64,000 nt of DNA from Temnothorax longispinosus (Eukaryota; Arthropoda; Insecta; Hymenoptera; Formicidae), in assembly GCF_030848805.1 (NCBI RefSeq), contig NC_092368.1:4994441-5058440 (forward strand). Direction: 5' to 3'. The position numbers and the translations under genes were made by a program. Shown piece by piece: positions 47,001 to 58,600 of the stretch. The notes below the pieces were generated by a model, which was not told the DNA's origin, searched no databases, and was given only the letters and a program-made list of their open reading frames with translations. The stretch's first letter is position 1. Every line of letters starts with the position of its first letter.

Positions 47001-48421
47001 GTTACATTTTAGCTCTCAGGACCCAAGGGAACGGGATATGTATAAATATGTGGGTTTTTCTTTACAGTAAAAAATATTTAGCATACGAGAAGAAAATTAT
47101 ATTATATAGCAAACGTTGTTGGAATCAAAGCGACAACTTTACCCAGTCTGTTACTAAAATTCTAAATGAACGAAAAGAAAAGTTGGAGGTTTTCGGGCAT
47201 CCCGCGTACTAGCAGTTTACTTACATCCGCAGTTCGCTATCGCGGCGACTCGTTGTCAGTGATATGTACACGAAGCTCGCGAAACTCGCGCTAGTCCCTC
47301 TTTTTATTGTCGAGACGAGTGACGTCAATAGCCGCTAATCTTGGAGCTCACTTCCGAAAATTATGACGCTCGCAGAGCGCGAACGTTTAGGGCGATTATT
47401 CGCTTGACAATGACATACGGCTGTCTCCCACTTCTTTTCATTCGGCGCATTACACAATGCTTTTTGTTACGCAAATGATTTACAATTATGGAATATGGAA
47501 AATTAATCTCAATAACACGGAATATATTTTATTTTTAATATTTAATTAAAATAATATATTTACTTTTACGAAATTTGAACGTTAGATAATTATATATTTA
47601 TCAAAAATATCTTTTTCAAACATACTCTTATTTAAATAAAATAAAATTAATTGAAATTGAAATGTTTTAAATTTAAATAAAATAAAATTAATTTTATATG
47701 TAATTTATAAAAACTTCTTTTAAAGTTTTATGTATTTACTTTTACTATTTAAAGTTTAGACAAAATTATAGATCAGTTTCCATTTAAATATTACTTTTAA
47801 AAAATTTCATATACAAAATAAATTAATCTCATTTAGTTGACAGGATCGTTCTTTATGTAATAAGGTTAAAATATTATTAATAATTGTTAACAAAATTGAA
47901 TATTAATGTGCTTGCCGAATTTATAGAATCTAAGCATAATATCGATCGCGAAAAAATACCTACCACGCGAAGCTTAAATAAGATCGTCTACCATAGACGT
48001 AATAATGCAGATGTAAGAACACGGCCTACATAAATCAGAGCAAATTTCCGACTGAAATATCGACTGCTCGCACTGGTCTTACGGATTCTCTCTCTGGCGA
48101 TTCTTTATCAGAAACTCAGATATAATCGGCAAGGATTTCTCGGTCGCGTATAAATCGTCGTGGTTTGATAGGAGGCCGCTATCGTTACCCTTGGCCGTCA
48201 CCGCTGATCGCAAAACACGGCAATTGTCGCCGCGGCAATCGTCGTGTTTTCCCCGACGGAAGAGAGAAAATCGCTCGTTTGCCGGCGAACTGTACAGCTG
48301 TGAATCGCTCGGTTATGGCAGCCGTCGGTTTTCCCGCCCATGCTTTTCCTTCTCTTCCCCTTTACTCCTCAACTTCCAAAGGAAACCGCACGTTCGATCC
48401 TCGGGGTAATGACGCACGACC

Positions 48422-48450
48422 TCGTCGTTATCGTCGTCGTCGTCGTCGTC
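48422..48450. repeat. (CGT)n trinucleotide repeat
   Basis: Roughly nine units in CpG-rich sequence, with one interruption. No coding frame is supported. Confidence 0.85.
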
Positions 48451-48583
48451 ATTGTTTCTCGTGTTATCGACTCCCAAAGATGTCAAAGTTGCGCAAACCC
48501 TAAGGTTGAAGGCTGCAATAAATGACTTCAAGAAAGTAGCTGCAATTTGGTCGATGTGTTAGGTATTCGAGGCCTATTTCGTA

Positions 48584-49043
48584 CACTGAGGGAAAAATAT
48601 TGTAGAATCAACAAAACAATGTTGTTGATTTTTCAATTTATTGATCCAATTATTTATTTTATTGAATTAAGTACACGTCTATTATTTGAAAAAAATGAAA
48701 TAATTGAATTCTGAAAATGGTATCATACAAAATCATTTTTTTTTTAAGTTAATGATCAATTTTGTTAACTCAATAAAATAATTTTGTTGAACCAAAAACA
48801 TTAACGTTTTTAAAAATAGTAAATTTATTCAAAGAAATATTTAGTTAATGTTATATTATGTATAATTGATATTATAAAATATTTAGTTAAAAAGAAATCA
48901 ATATAGTCAACAAACAAAATAGTCAAAAATAACAAAATATTTTGTACAAATATTTTGTTAAGCCCTGCTTGGCAACATACAATCTTCCGGTTTTATTAAA
49001 TCAACAAAATTTTTTTTGAAAAAAAAAATTATTTCTCTCAGTG
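48584..49043. mobile_element. MITE with TA target duplication (copy 2)
   Basis: The left end CACTGAGGGAAAAATATTGT and the right end ATTTCTCTCAGTG are inverted repeats flanked by TA (48582-48583, 49044-49045). The AT-rich interior has no transposase. Ends share CACTG-N-GGGAAA-type sequence with 17011-17517. Confidence 0.82.
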
Positions 49044-49789
49044 TAATAACGAAAATGCGTACACGAAAAAAGGAGTACCTATAACGATACATAAATTGTA
49101 GTTTGTAATAATATCACTTTTCACTTTTCGAATCTAATGTCATATCTCTAAAGGGCGAAAGTGATTCACGCGCGCCCGCCACGTGGGTCATTCTACACGC
49201 CCACGACGTTTCATCCAGATTAATGATATCTAGCTTAACGATATCAGACATGAAGGCCGTTATATGGAGAGATACAAAAAGAAGGAGAATTATCTCTCGA
49301 GAGCTACGACTCTAGCTTAATCGCGTCAAAGGATTAGCATGGCAACGAAATTCGTCTTATTATTGCTGTTTCTCAGCCGAATGACTTTTAGAAACGAGCG
49401 CTGAGTTATTAAGTTTGCGAATTAGGTCAGCTCGGGGTTTCGAATTATTTGCCGAAGATTTCATCAATCAGTTCGCTCACGAATCTATATTTTGATATGA
49501 GAATCCGTAGTGTCGGGATATTTTCATTGCTAAAAGAAATTAAAACTAAATGGCAAGAGATGAATAGGAATAAAAAAGAAAATTTTAGAACGGCAAGATA
49601 AGACTTAACTTTTGACATAATCGGCCCGTTGAAAACCGCAAAACACAATCTTCCGAAATCCCGGGGTAGATACTACACGATGACCTAATAAATATCACCG
49701 TGTCTTTCGCGACGCGAATATGGTTCGCAAAAAGCTGCGGGCGGTTTGCCGGTTGACGCAACGCTGGTTTTAGAGTCCGTTAATTTAAC

Positions 49790-49800
49790 GGGGGGGGGGG
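49790..49800. repeat. Eleven-base G run
   Basis: Uninterrupted G11 on plus, prone to replication or sequencing error. Confidence 0.95.
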
Positions 49801-50615
49801 CTTTTTGCGCGCATTGATTAAGCGTGTCACGCGATAGAAGCGTCTCGATTATAAATAATTTCGTTCCAGCGGCGCGTTTTGCCTCGCTCGATTTGTACTG
49901 TGTGCATATATCGCGCGCGCATACACATACACACATACATATGAAAAACCGTGTCGACGTAAGAACCGCAATATTACTGGCGCGGTTCTGTGCAGTGACA
50001 GTAGACGCACAGCTTGCACACATCTATAGCCGCGCGCTCGATGTTTGGGCTTAACATCAAGCGGGCACGTTGGCACACATATTTAACCTCGTTTTTGCTT
50101 TGAAGCCGCCCGTCGTTCGGGGTCTCTCTTTGAGTCAAACGCGGCTTGGCCCACTTCAGTTGATCACCCTCGACCAACGACCGAAATGCTCCCCGCGTGT
50201 TTATACCGCGAGAAATATCCGCGAGACAAGTCGCGTCACGAAAATGCGGGGCGTCTGATATGACGATAAGTTTACGAGCCCGGGATTTACTACTTCCAAG
50301 CGCGTCTTTTCCTCGCGAGACACCCCACCGCGAGGTCGATGGCGAGATTTGGCGGGTGAACGATTGCGAGATGTCCCAAGGGGATGTTAAACTTGGATGG
50401 ATCAACATATATATTCGAGAAAAGAAGATTCTTTTTTGCTACTTCAGGGATTTTATACAACGATTTTGTTTCTTACATAGTCTATATTTTGAACTTAAAA
50501 TCACAATTTTTTCTTAATTTATTTTAACATTGGTAATTATTAAAATGTTTACGATTAAAATAATTAAAAATGTAAAAAACTTAGAAAGTACCGTAATGAC
50601 AGTGATAAATAGGGA

Positions 50616-50914
50616 GTTTTTGCAATACCGTTTTTTCAGATACGGTAAACGTATATTCTGAATTATATATACCTAGATACGTTCACCGTCTAAGATCACA
50701 TTAGGAATTTTGTTACGGTAATCATGACTTTGATGATAGTATTCGCGAACGTTGGTACTCATGGTAATCGCGAACCTTATTTTCTTAAAAATAACATTGG
50801 ATGTTATCTGAATAGCGTTATGGTGAACGATGTGCAGTTTCGCCTTTCGACCGATAATGTGAATTTAGACGGTGAACGTATCTATATAATTCAGAAAGAC
50901 GATATTGCAAAAAG
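50616..50914. repeat. Foldback inverted repeat with about 170 bp loop
   Basis: The left side has GTTTTTGCAATACCGTTTTT (50616 on) and TAGATACGTTCACCGTCTAA (ending 50693). The right side has TTAGACGGTGAACGTATCTA (50865 on) and GATATTGCAAAAAG (ending 50914), their reverse complements with few mismatches and one 17-bp insertion. A 64-codon plus-strand ORF (50724-50918) spans the loop and right arm. It may be a MITE. Confidence 0.7.
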
Positions 50915-51695
50915 TTGAAAAGTCACCGTAAAAGACATCGGAGATTATATTATATATGTCGATTGAGTATAATGTCAAATTTTCCTCTATGCTACCCTTC
51001 ATTAAGTATGCGATGCATTATGTCCTGGGTAAAATAAACATAGCTTAATATTACAATTTATAATATTTATTGTCTTGAATCATAAACAAAATAGGCGTTG
51101 CATGGGTACATATTGCGTGCTACGAATTTCAGTATGCATTAAATACTGGAACATATAAATAGAATATGAATAAATTCGTTATTCATTTACGTACCATGTT
51201 AAGTACCTTCCTGTTTTATTCATACACAGCGCACAACGTCGATTATCTTACAGATTGTGCAGCTTTTCTTACGTCTAATTTTAATCTGGATTCGCGCAAA
51301 AACGGCAAGAGAGCTTTTCCGAAATGAAAGGGTAATAAGCATGTTTTACATATATTCGTATCCGTTTTGTTCTATTATGCCAGAGAATCTCATGACAATT
51401 TCATATAAAACATTAAAAATTTATATCTCGGGTTTAGTTAATTAACAAAATTGTAAAATTGTACTTGTGACCGTTTCATCCCCAGCTCCGCAATGTATTT
51501 TCACGACGTTGTTTGCGGGAAAGACGATGCTTTTTCGGCCTGTTTGTTAAATCACGGAGAGAGAGATTTCATATTGAATTATTCTTATTACCACACTCTT
51601 ATAATATATGTATATAGTACCTCTTTAATAATAAGTAATACTAACATAAGTATATCAGAAGGCTGTCACTTTCCGAGCGACGAGAGAGTCATAAG

Positions 51696-52007
51696 ATGGC
51701 CGCTAATTCTCAAAGCGTACTCGCGATTATTTCCGGAATCCTCGTCCTTCCGATCGATCGCTCGGACAATCGCAGTCAAACCAATTTCATGGCTGAAACT
51801 CGAAGCTGTTACTGTAAAAATAGACGACGACAAAACCAGCTCGATTGCACGACTGCCGAATGGACGGCTAAAATACGTCGCGATATTTCTACCCGATTAC
51901 TATCCGAGACTATAAACGAATCACCACCACCGGCAGACCAACGGAAATCGATACTCGTGTCAGACTCGATCTACGGGTTGCCGTTCTCTCGACGTGGGGG
52001 GATATAA
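51696..52007 (+). other. Two overlapping open frames, unsupported
   Basis: ATG 51696 (AAGATGGCCGC context) opens 103 codons starting MAANSQSVLAIISGILVLPI, a leader-like hydrophobic N-terminus. A second frame through the same bases stays open to 51915. No splice context or homology is seen, so coding status is uncertain. Confidence 0.2.
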
Positions 52008-52482
52008 TGTGAAAAGGGTGTGCGCGGTCAGTAATGAAATAAATACGCGCAGATCGCACGAGAGCCTCCTCGGTCGGTCCTTCTGAAATAAGCTAATAAA
52101 AATATAGCCACCAGAAATCCCACGGTTTTATACATATACTTATACATCGATCCGCGCGAGTTCGCCTAATATGATCAACGCAATGTGACGCGTGAAATTG
52201 ATTGCGAAATGTGTGCTGATGAAACGTGAAACTGCACGCGAAATGTGCATTTTACGATTAAATAAATAGGGAGATTGGATTAAGGAAAATTAATTAAGAT
52301 CTCTTCGTCGTATCACCGGTCGCGACGATTATCCGCAATGATGATGCCATGGATTAAATAATATTCGCGGACAGGATGATAGGACGCGAAGACGCGTTAA
52401 ATCCTAACGTTAACGATGACGATAAAAGGAACGTGGTCCATCGATGCCGCGAAACGGTCCGAACCAAGTCGGACTGAACCAA

Positions 52483-52659
52483 TTACGAATCCTGATCACC
52501 CCATTCGAATTCCTCGCCGGAAGTAACCTCTTCGATTTGCGGTCCATCCTCAGCCGCCGTCGGTCCCGTTTGCGGCTTACTTTCGGCCCCTTCTGGCTCC
52601 TCGACGAAAGGATCTTCGATTATCTCGGGCTCCTCTTCGTGGACATTCTCTTCCTCGAC
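52483..52659 (-). CDS. Terminal acidic exon of the long isoform
   Basis: Acceptor TTTGCCTTTCAG, phase 0, 58 codons and TAA. It encodes EEENVHEEEPEIIEDPFVEE and ends EEFEWGDQDS. Confidence 0.9.
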   Translation of the reverse strand, partial: VEEENVHEEEPEIIEDPFVEEPEGAESKPQTGPTAAEDGPQIEEVTSGEEFEWGDQDS

Positions 52660-55600
52660 CTGAAAGGCAAATTTCTTGTGATTCAACTCGTTCAGCGATA
52701 TTTCGGGAAAATCTTCTCTCTTCAACTATTGATTCTTGAATGAGTTCGAACTCGAACTCCTTTCTCCACAGAAATTCAGTAAGTTATTTGGACACGAAGT
52801 TACTAAATATATATCTGATTTTAAAATAACAATGCTTAGAATGATCTAATCTTAACATTTTTGTGCAGATATTGTTTAGATGAATTTAGAATAATTTAGA
52901 ATTGTTCACATTGAATAAAAGTCGACAATTTGAAAGAAAATTAGGTACAGCTTTTCACGATGCTTAAGTGATTGCTTACCCGTGTTTCGTCATCCGTGGT
53001 AACATCGCAAGGCTTCTCTTCCTTCTCTTGATCGGTTATTTCGCCAAGATCCGCCGGCTCCTCGGTACAGATGTCTTTATTTTCATTAGCTTCAAGCTGC
53101 GTGACGTCCGTCTCTTCTTGCTCTTGCTTTTGATTTTGAATTTCTTCGAGATGCTCCTCGACTATCAATCGTTCTTGCTCCTGTATGAGTGATTCGAGAT
53201 TCGCCTGGTTGATTAATCTATTAACAGAGAATGAATTAGATTCCAAAATGACGTACAAAAAATATGATATAAATATTAATTTTCAGATAAATATAAATCC
53301 ATGTATATTTTTTGTCAGTTTAGACCGCTTCTTAAAAGTTGTATAATTTTAATCATTATGTATTAGTTATTAATCGTTAATTGTTTTTATAAGTATCTTC
53401 GTTTTATTCTATCTTTGTTTTAATTATTCTCAATCGACAATAAAAAAAAACTTACTTTATGCAGAGAGATTCTTTTTTAAGGGCGATTCGTGAATCACTT
53501 ATTGGGAGCTTTCTTCTAAATAACGAGCTTACCTTTCCCCCTCTTCTATTCTCTCCACTTCCTCGCGTTCAGCTTGTAACTTTGCCTCTTCCGCCTTTCT
53601 CTCGGCTTCCTGCTGTTCGATTTCTAGTATCTGGCTAAGCTCGGCTTTCCGTTCCTGCGCAAGTTGCAGTGCCTCCCACGCTTTCTTCTCCTCCATCTCG
53701 AGCTGCAGCCGTTCCTCCTCCGCGGCCTTCCGCCTCTCCTCTTCCGATCTTCAAAACAAAGTTATTCGCAATTGGCAAAATTATCCGCGGATAATTAAAT
53801 GTCGCGACATTTGAATAAAATTTATATGAATTATAATGAAAATAACGTGTAATAAAGTCACGAATTATACTATTTGGAATCGCTAATTCGAAAAACATGC
53901 CGATGTGCGTGTATGTATGTGCTTGCGTATAAGAAAAGCTATCCATCAAGTTTTTTAATGAAGCTTGCATTCCATATTTTTCGGTGCGCGTTTCTCCCAT
54001 ATTTTGCAAGATAAAACTATAAACCGCGTGAATGCGAATACTTTTTACAGGAAAGTTTTGTGTTGAAAAATCTAAAATATTTTTGTTGCATCTAAAATTA
54101 TCAATATCACCGACATACTAATGCAAACTTGAAATTAGGACAGCTGCTGTCACTGTACATCAATTTCAATTATCTTAGAAATAATAATAAGTATTTTATC
54201 ATTCTTTATGTTTAAAATTTACGGGATTTATTATATAAAAATTGAATATTTTTTTACAATTGATTATTACAAGTCAGTATGTTTTTGAACCGAATGACAT
54301 TTTTCGAACATCGAGCGAAGGTCAGATATTTGGCGAGTCGATTGTCGATTACCGCGGGTCATATAGCAGATTATTTGGCCGAGTACAATGCTAATGTTAT
54401 GCAAAACGATCGCATTTATATAGCAAGCGATTAGCTCGTTCTGTTGGCGCGTATCGTTCTTAGACGAAGATCACTTACTGCGCTTCTCGAGCCGCTTTAG
54501 CAAGGTACGCCTCGGCCCTCCTTACGGCATCTTCCTTATCTTGTTTCACTGCAACATAGTTTCATTAATATCGATGATGGAGATACTATTTCATGGCGAA
54601 AATTCACGACGCGTGTTTAATGCTATAAGTGATGCTGAAATTTTATTCTTATATTTATCAATTTTGATTTATCGATGAGTGAACACAAAATTAAGAATAT
54701 CTTAAAGAATACTCAAATATCGATATAAAATCAATTTTGCCATTTTATTAATTAAATACTTGGATTATATCGAAGTGCTATTAATATTAATATTCATATT
54801 AATTTCGCAGCCTTCGTTTAATGAATTAAAATTGATGCTATTAGAGAGATAGCCTTCAGATACAGCTCCGAAATTAGAACCTTTACATTCAAAAGTGCGT
54901 TAAAAATGCATCGTGAATGCAGAAGTTTATTTACGGCGATTATATCTACTTCTAATACCGACATTATCTTGCGTGAAATACCATAATTTTGAATAGGATT
55001 GTCACGAAAACAGAAGACACTTTACGGGGAAATCTTGACGTCATTTTTACGAGGAAGACATTTATCACGAAAACGGGCGAGAGAGACACTGGACGCTATC
55101 TAGACTAGACACATTCATTCACGTGCGATCGATACGGGAGATGCTGTTAACAACGACGCAGACCAACGATCGACTCTCTGCCTACCCTGACCGATACCAA
55201 AAGGTATATACCGTTTGCGTGACAGGCTCGTTTCCGGTATGGAATATTTCCGGCCCGCGGTACCGATCGATATATCAACGTACCCTTCTCTTCCTTAGCT
55301 TCGTCACTTACGGCCTCCGCACTTTCGGTCGGCGCTTCCTCCGCGACCGGTTCTGTCGGCGCTTCTGGCTCTGCTATCGACTCTGAAACAGGCTGTGATT
55401 CCTGCACGGGCTCGGGCTCCGGTTCCTTTATGATTTCTGGTTCTTTCACGGGTTCCGGCGCAGGTTCTGGCGCAGGTTCCGGCGCAGGTTCTGTTTTAGG
55501 TTCGGCCGCCTTCGCGGATTTGGCCAATTTTGCCGCTTTCGATCCCTTCGCTGGTTTCGAAGGTTTCACAGGTTCCGCAACTAAATCCGGTTCTTTCACA

Positions 55601-58600
55601 GGTTCCGCAACTGACTCCGGTTCTTTCACAGGTTCCGCAACTGGTTCCGGTTCTTTCACAGGTTCGGGTACAAGTTCAGGCATTGATTCGGGTTCTCTTA
55701 TCGGCTCTTTCTCCGGCTCCGGTTTCTTTTTCGCTTTTTTCTCTGGTTTCGCATCCGATTCCGGAGCAGGAGCTACGATGTGTAGGGATAAACATGAACG
55801 ACAAATGACACAAGGAAATTGATCTGGATTTTGCCACTTTATATGGAGACTTACTTTTTTGTTCCTGGCTTGTTGAGTCGTAGCCTAATGCGCGTACTAA
55901 AAATTGTGAGAAGATGTTAGACGTGGGATACAAAAGAAAGGGCACAGTAAAACATTACTCAATTATGAAAACATACAAAAATGATGATTAAAATTCGAGT
56001 TGCTAAGCGAGAGTGACCCAATTCAAGAATAACTTCATTTTATTGACGAATTTATCATAAAGTCATTGAATTAACCAACTTGAAATTTTAATATACACAT
56101 AATTTAATACTCAACTTTAATGTACAAAAGAAATAAATTATTTATAATTTGCTATTTCACGAATATTTATAAAATAATAAAAGACGTTATATATAATTCA
56201 GATATATTTATGTTTCTGCAATAATATTTGTATAAATGTTAAATAATTTTGTTATAAAAATTAATAATGTAACCTTATATTTTATCGAATTTTTTTTTTT
56301 ACATTCTTGTATTCTCTCGTCAGTTTTTATAATAGAAATATAATATGTATAAAAATATGAAGGTATGGCATGTGAAAGTAATTTTATTCGATATTTACGT
56401 GATTCATATGACATTAAAAGTTATTTTTTTGTAAAAACGTCCCCACGATCGCGACCTTTTCTACTGGACTTTACTCTTTTGTTATCTCAAAAAGGATTAC
56501 TTCGTGTGTGCTTACTGACCCTTTCGCATCTCTCGTTCTGTCATTGGTTGACCGGGAGCTGTGGGGTACATGAAACATAAAGGATCGATTAGCGACAAAG
56601 GATCTTTTTAAAGCTCGCGACATAAATCCAACGAAGCGATAAAGACTTCACAGAGAACGTGATATTAGAAAGCTATTACTGTGATTATATACAACATCAA
56701 TGTGAAAAGCAGTTGATGAGGCATGTTCGTTAGTTAATTACAGATCATCTAAGACAAAAGTGCACGATTTTATGTACATATATGCGGAGATATATGCGAC
56801 GAATGAATAAAAAAGAGAAATTAATTATACTAATATATGAGCTATTATAACAGATGAAAGCATTCTGAGGATTAAGGATGAATTGTCGAGCGCATTTTCG
56901 ATGACGCGAAAATATCGCATACGTCGATGTCTTATCGTCAATGAAGTCGGCAATTAATGAGATCACAATTTTCGTCTTTTCTCGTGAAGATGATTCATTG
57001 GTCGTCACGATTCGTTTAGCGTGACGTCCGATTAGAGATCACACTCGGTCACATCTATAGCGATTGATTTGTCGGATTTTTATCTCTGAAATCAGATACT
57101 TATAATCATATATTTTACAATCAAATTAAATCAAGTTAAGTAACTCTTCATATTCTAACGTCGATTTAAGCCATTAAATTATACATTGCGTCAGAAATTA
57201 GAGCAATGAGTTTTAAGAAAGTAATTATTAAATGCATTCTGATCGAAAACTTTCATTAAAATTCAAATTATTCTGTCCAAAGAAAATGTATTTTTTAAAC
57301 AGAATTTTTTAAATATATTGAGAAAGAATTATTCAGGATAATTTGTTTTTTCAAGAGCGTTAATCTTAATGAATTCCTCAAATAGTGGATTTCAGAGACA
57401 AAACGAGACGTCGTTGGTTGTTAAACTACGAAGCACATATGAAGAAGCTTACCTCGGAAACAGTGTACTTATTCGTTACGCAGCTCACCTACGTTTCCAT
57501 TATTCTCTCGTGCAAAGTAAAGTAATTGACTTGGAGACTCTCGCTTCCATCGGACATTATTATTTTATTCGTATGTTTTTTTTTTGGTTGCTATCTCTCA
57601 AGCACGAACAAAACAAGATTTACAAAATTGAAACAGTGACATCATAATGCCATACGTGCAACATTGGATTAGTGTCTACATTTTTATCTCTTCGTATGTT
57701 TTATTTTCTCTAATGAACGCGCGCAGGTCTCGCGATTTTTTTTGTCGCATTAATTCAATCAATTTGCTCCTGTCTCTTTATCGCACTCTGCTTTTTTTTT
57801 CTTTTGTGTTCGTTTCACTCCGTAAATCGCATCGATTGAGCACGATCATTTCGATAGTCACGACAATTTTACACGCCCGTCGCAATTTCATTAAAGTCCA
57901 TCGAGTAAAAATTGAATGAAGAATGTTCGGAAAATACAGCACGTTCTATGATTATTGCGAATATCGGCATATTGGACTTTAATGAAGCTGGACGACGAGC
58001 ACACGACCGGAATAGAAGAAAGGAAAAATAAATAAGCGGAGACGGATATTAGATTTTTTCGATCATGACTATCTCCGATAGTCGCGCGCAGTAAAATAAT
58101 TCCGTTTAAAGAGGGTTTTTTTGCCAGGTTTGCGAACCAAATATAAAACTGTGTTTAAAAAACTGAAAGAGAAAAAATTTTAAAAGTGAAATATGCAAAC
58201 TCTTCCTGTCGTTTAATTGTCATAATAAAATTAAAAATAAAAATAAAACGCTGATTGATATTAAATTTGTATAAAGTTATACCATAGCGGCGAAAATCTT
58301 AGCAATTCTTGCACAGTTTTTGCAATAATTTTATTTCAGAATTGAGATATTTTATTATTGAAATGAAAGTTTATACAATTTAATTCAATTTCATGAGATC
58401 GTATTTGTGTTCGTATAATCTAGTTTGGTTCCGAAAAATTTATTCTTCTCTTTATCACTATTTCTCTGCAGATTTTGTTGCTAATTTCGAATTCGTTATT
58501 ATTTTTAACATAAATTTCATCGACACCATGTTATCTGTAACTTTTTTTTTTACATTTTAATAATTTAGAACTCATTGACGTAAGGCTTATACTTTAAAAA

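Larger units (their letters stand above)
43129..52482. other. Gene-poor region downstream of the 43 kb candidate exon
   Basis: No confident gene. Contents are a TAAATAT repeat (44031-44063), CpG-rich patches (45.4-45.9, 48.1-48.5 and 49.7-50.4 kb), a TGACGTCA site at 47320-47327, a MITE (48584-49043), an 11-base G run (49790-49800), a foldback repeat (50616-50914) and overlapping ORFs near 51.7-52.0 kb. Confidence 0.5.

Noticed and set aside
55430..55822. 130-codon Gly/Ser-repeat plus-strand ORF
   Set aside because: It is the antisense image of the EPVKEPESVA repeats; no plus-strand splice context.
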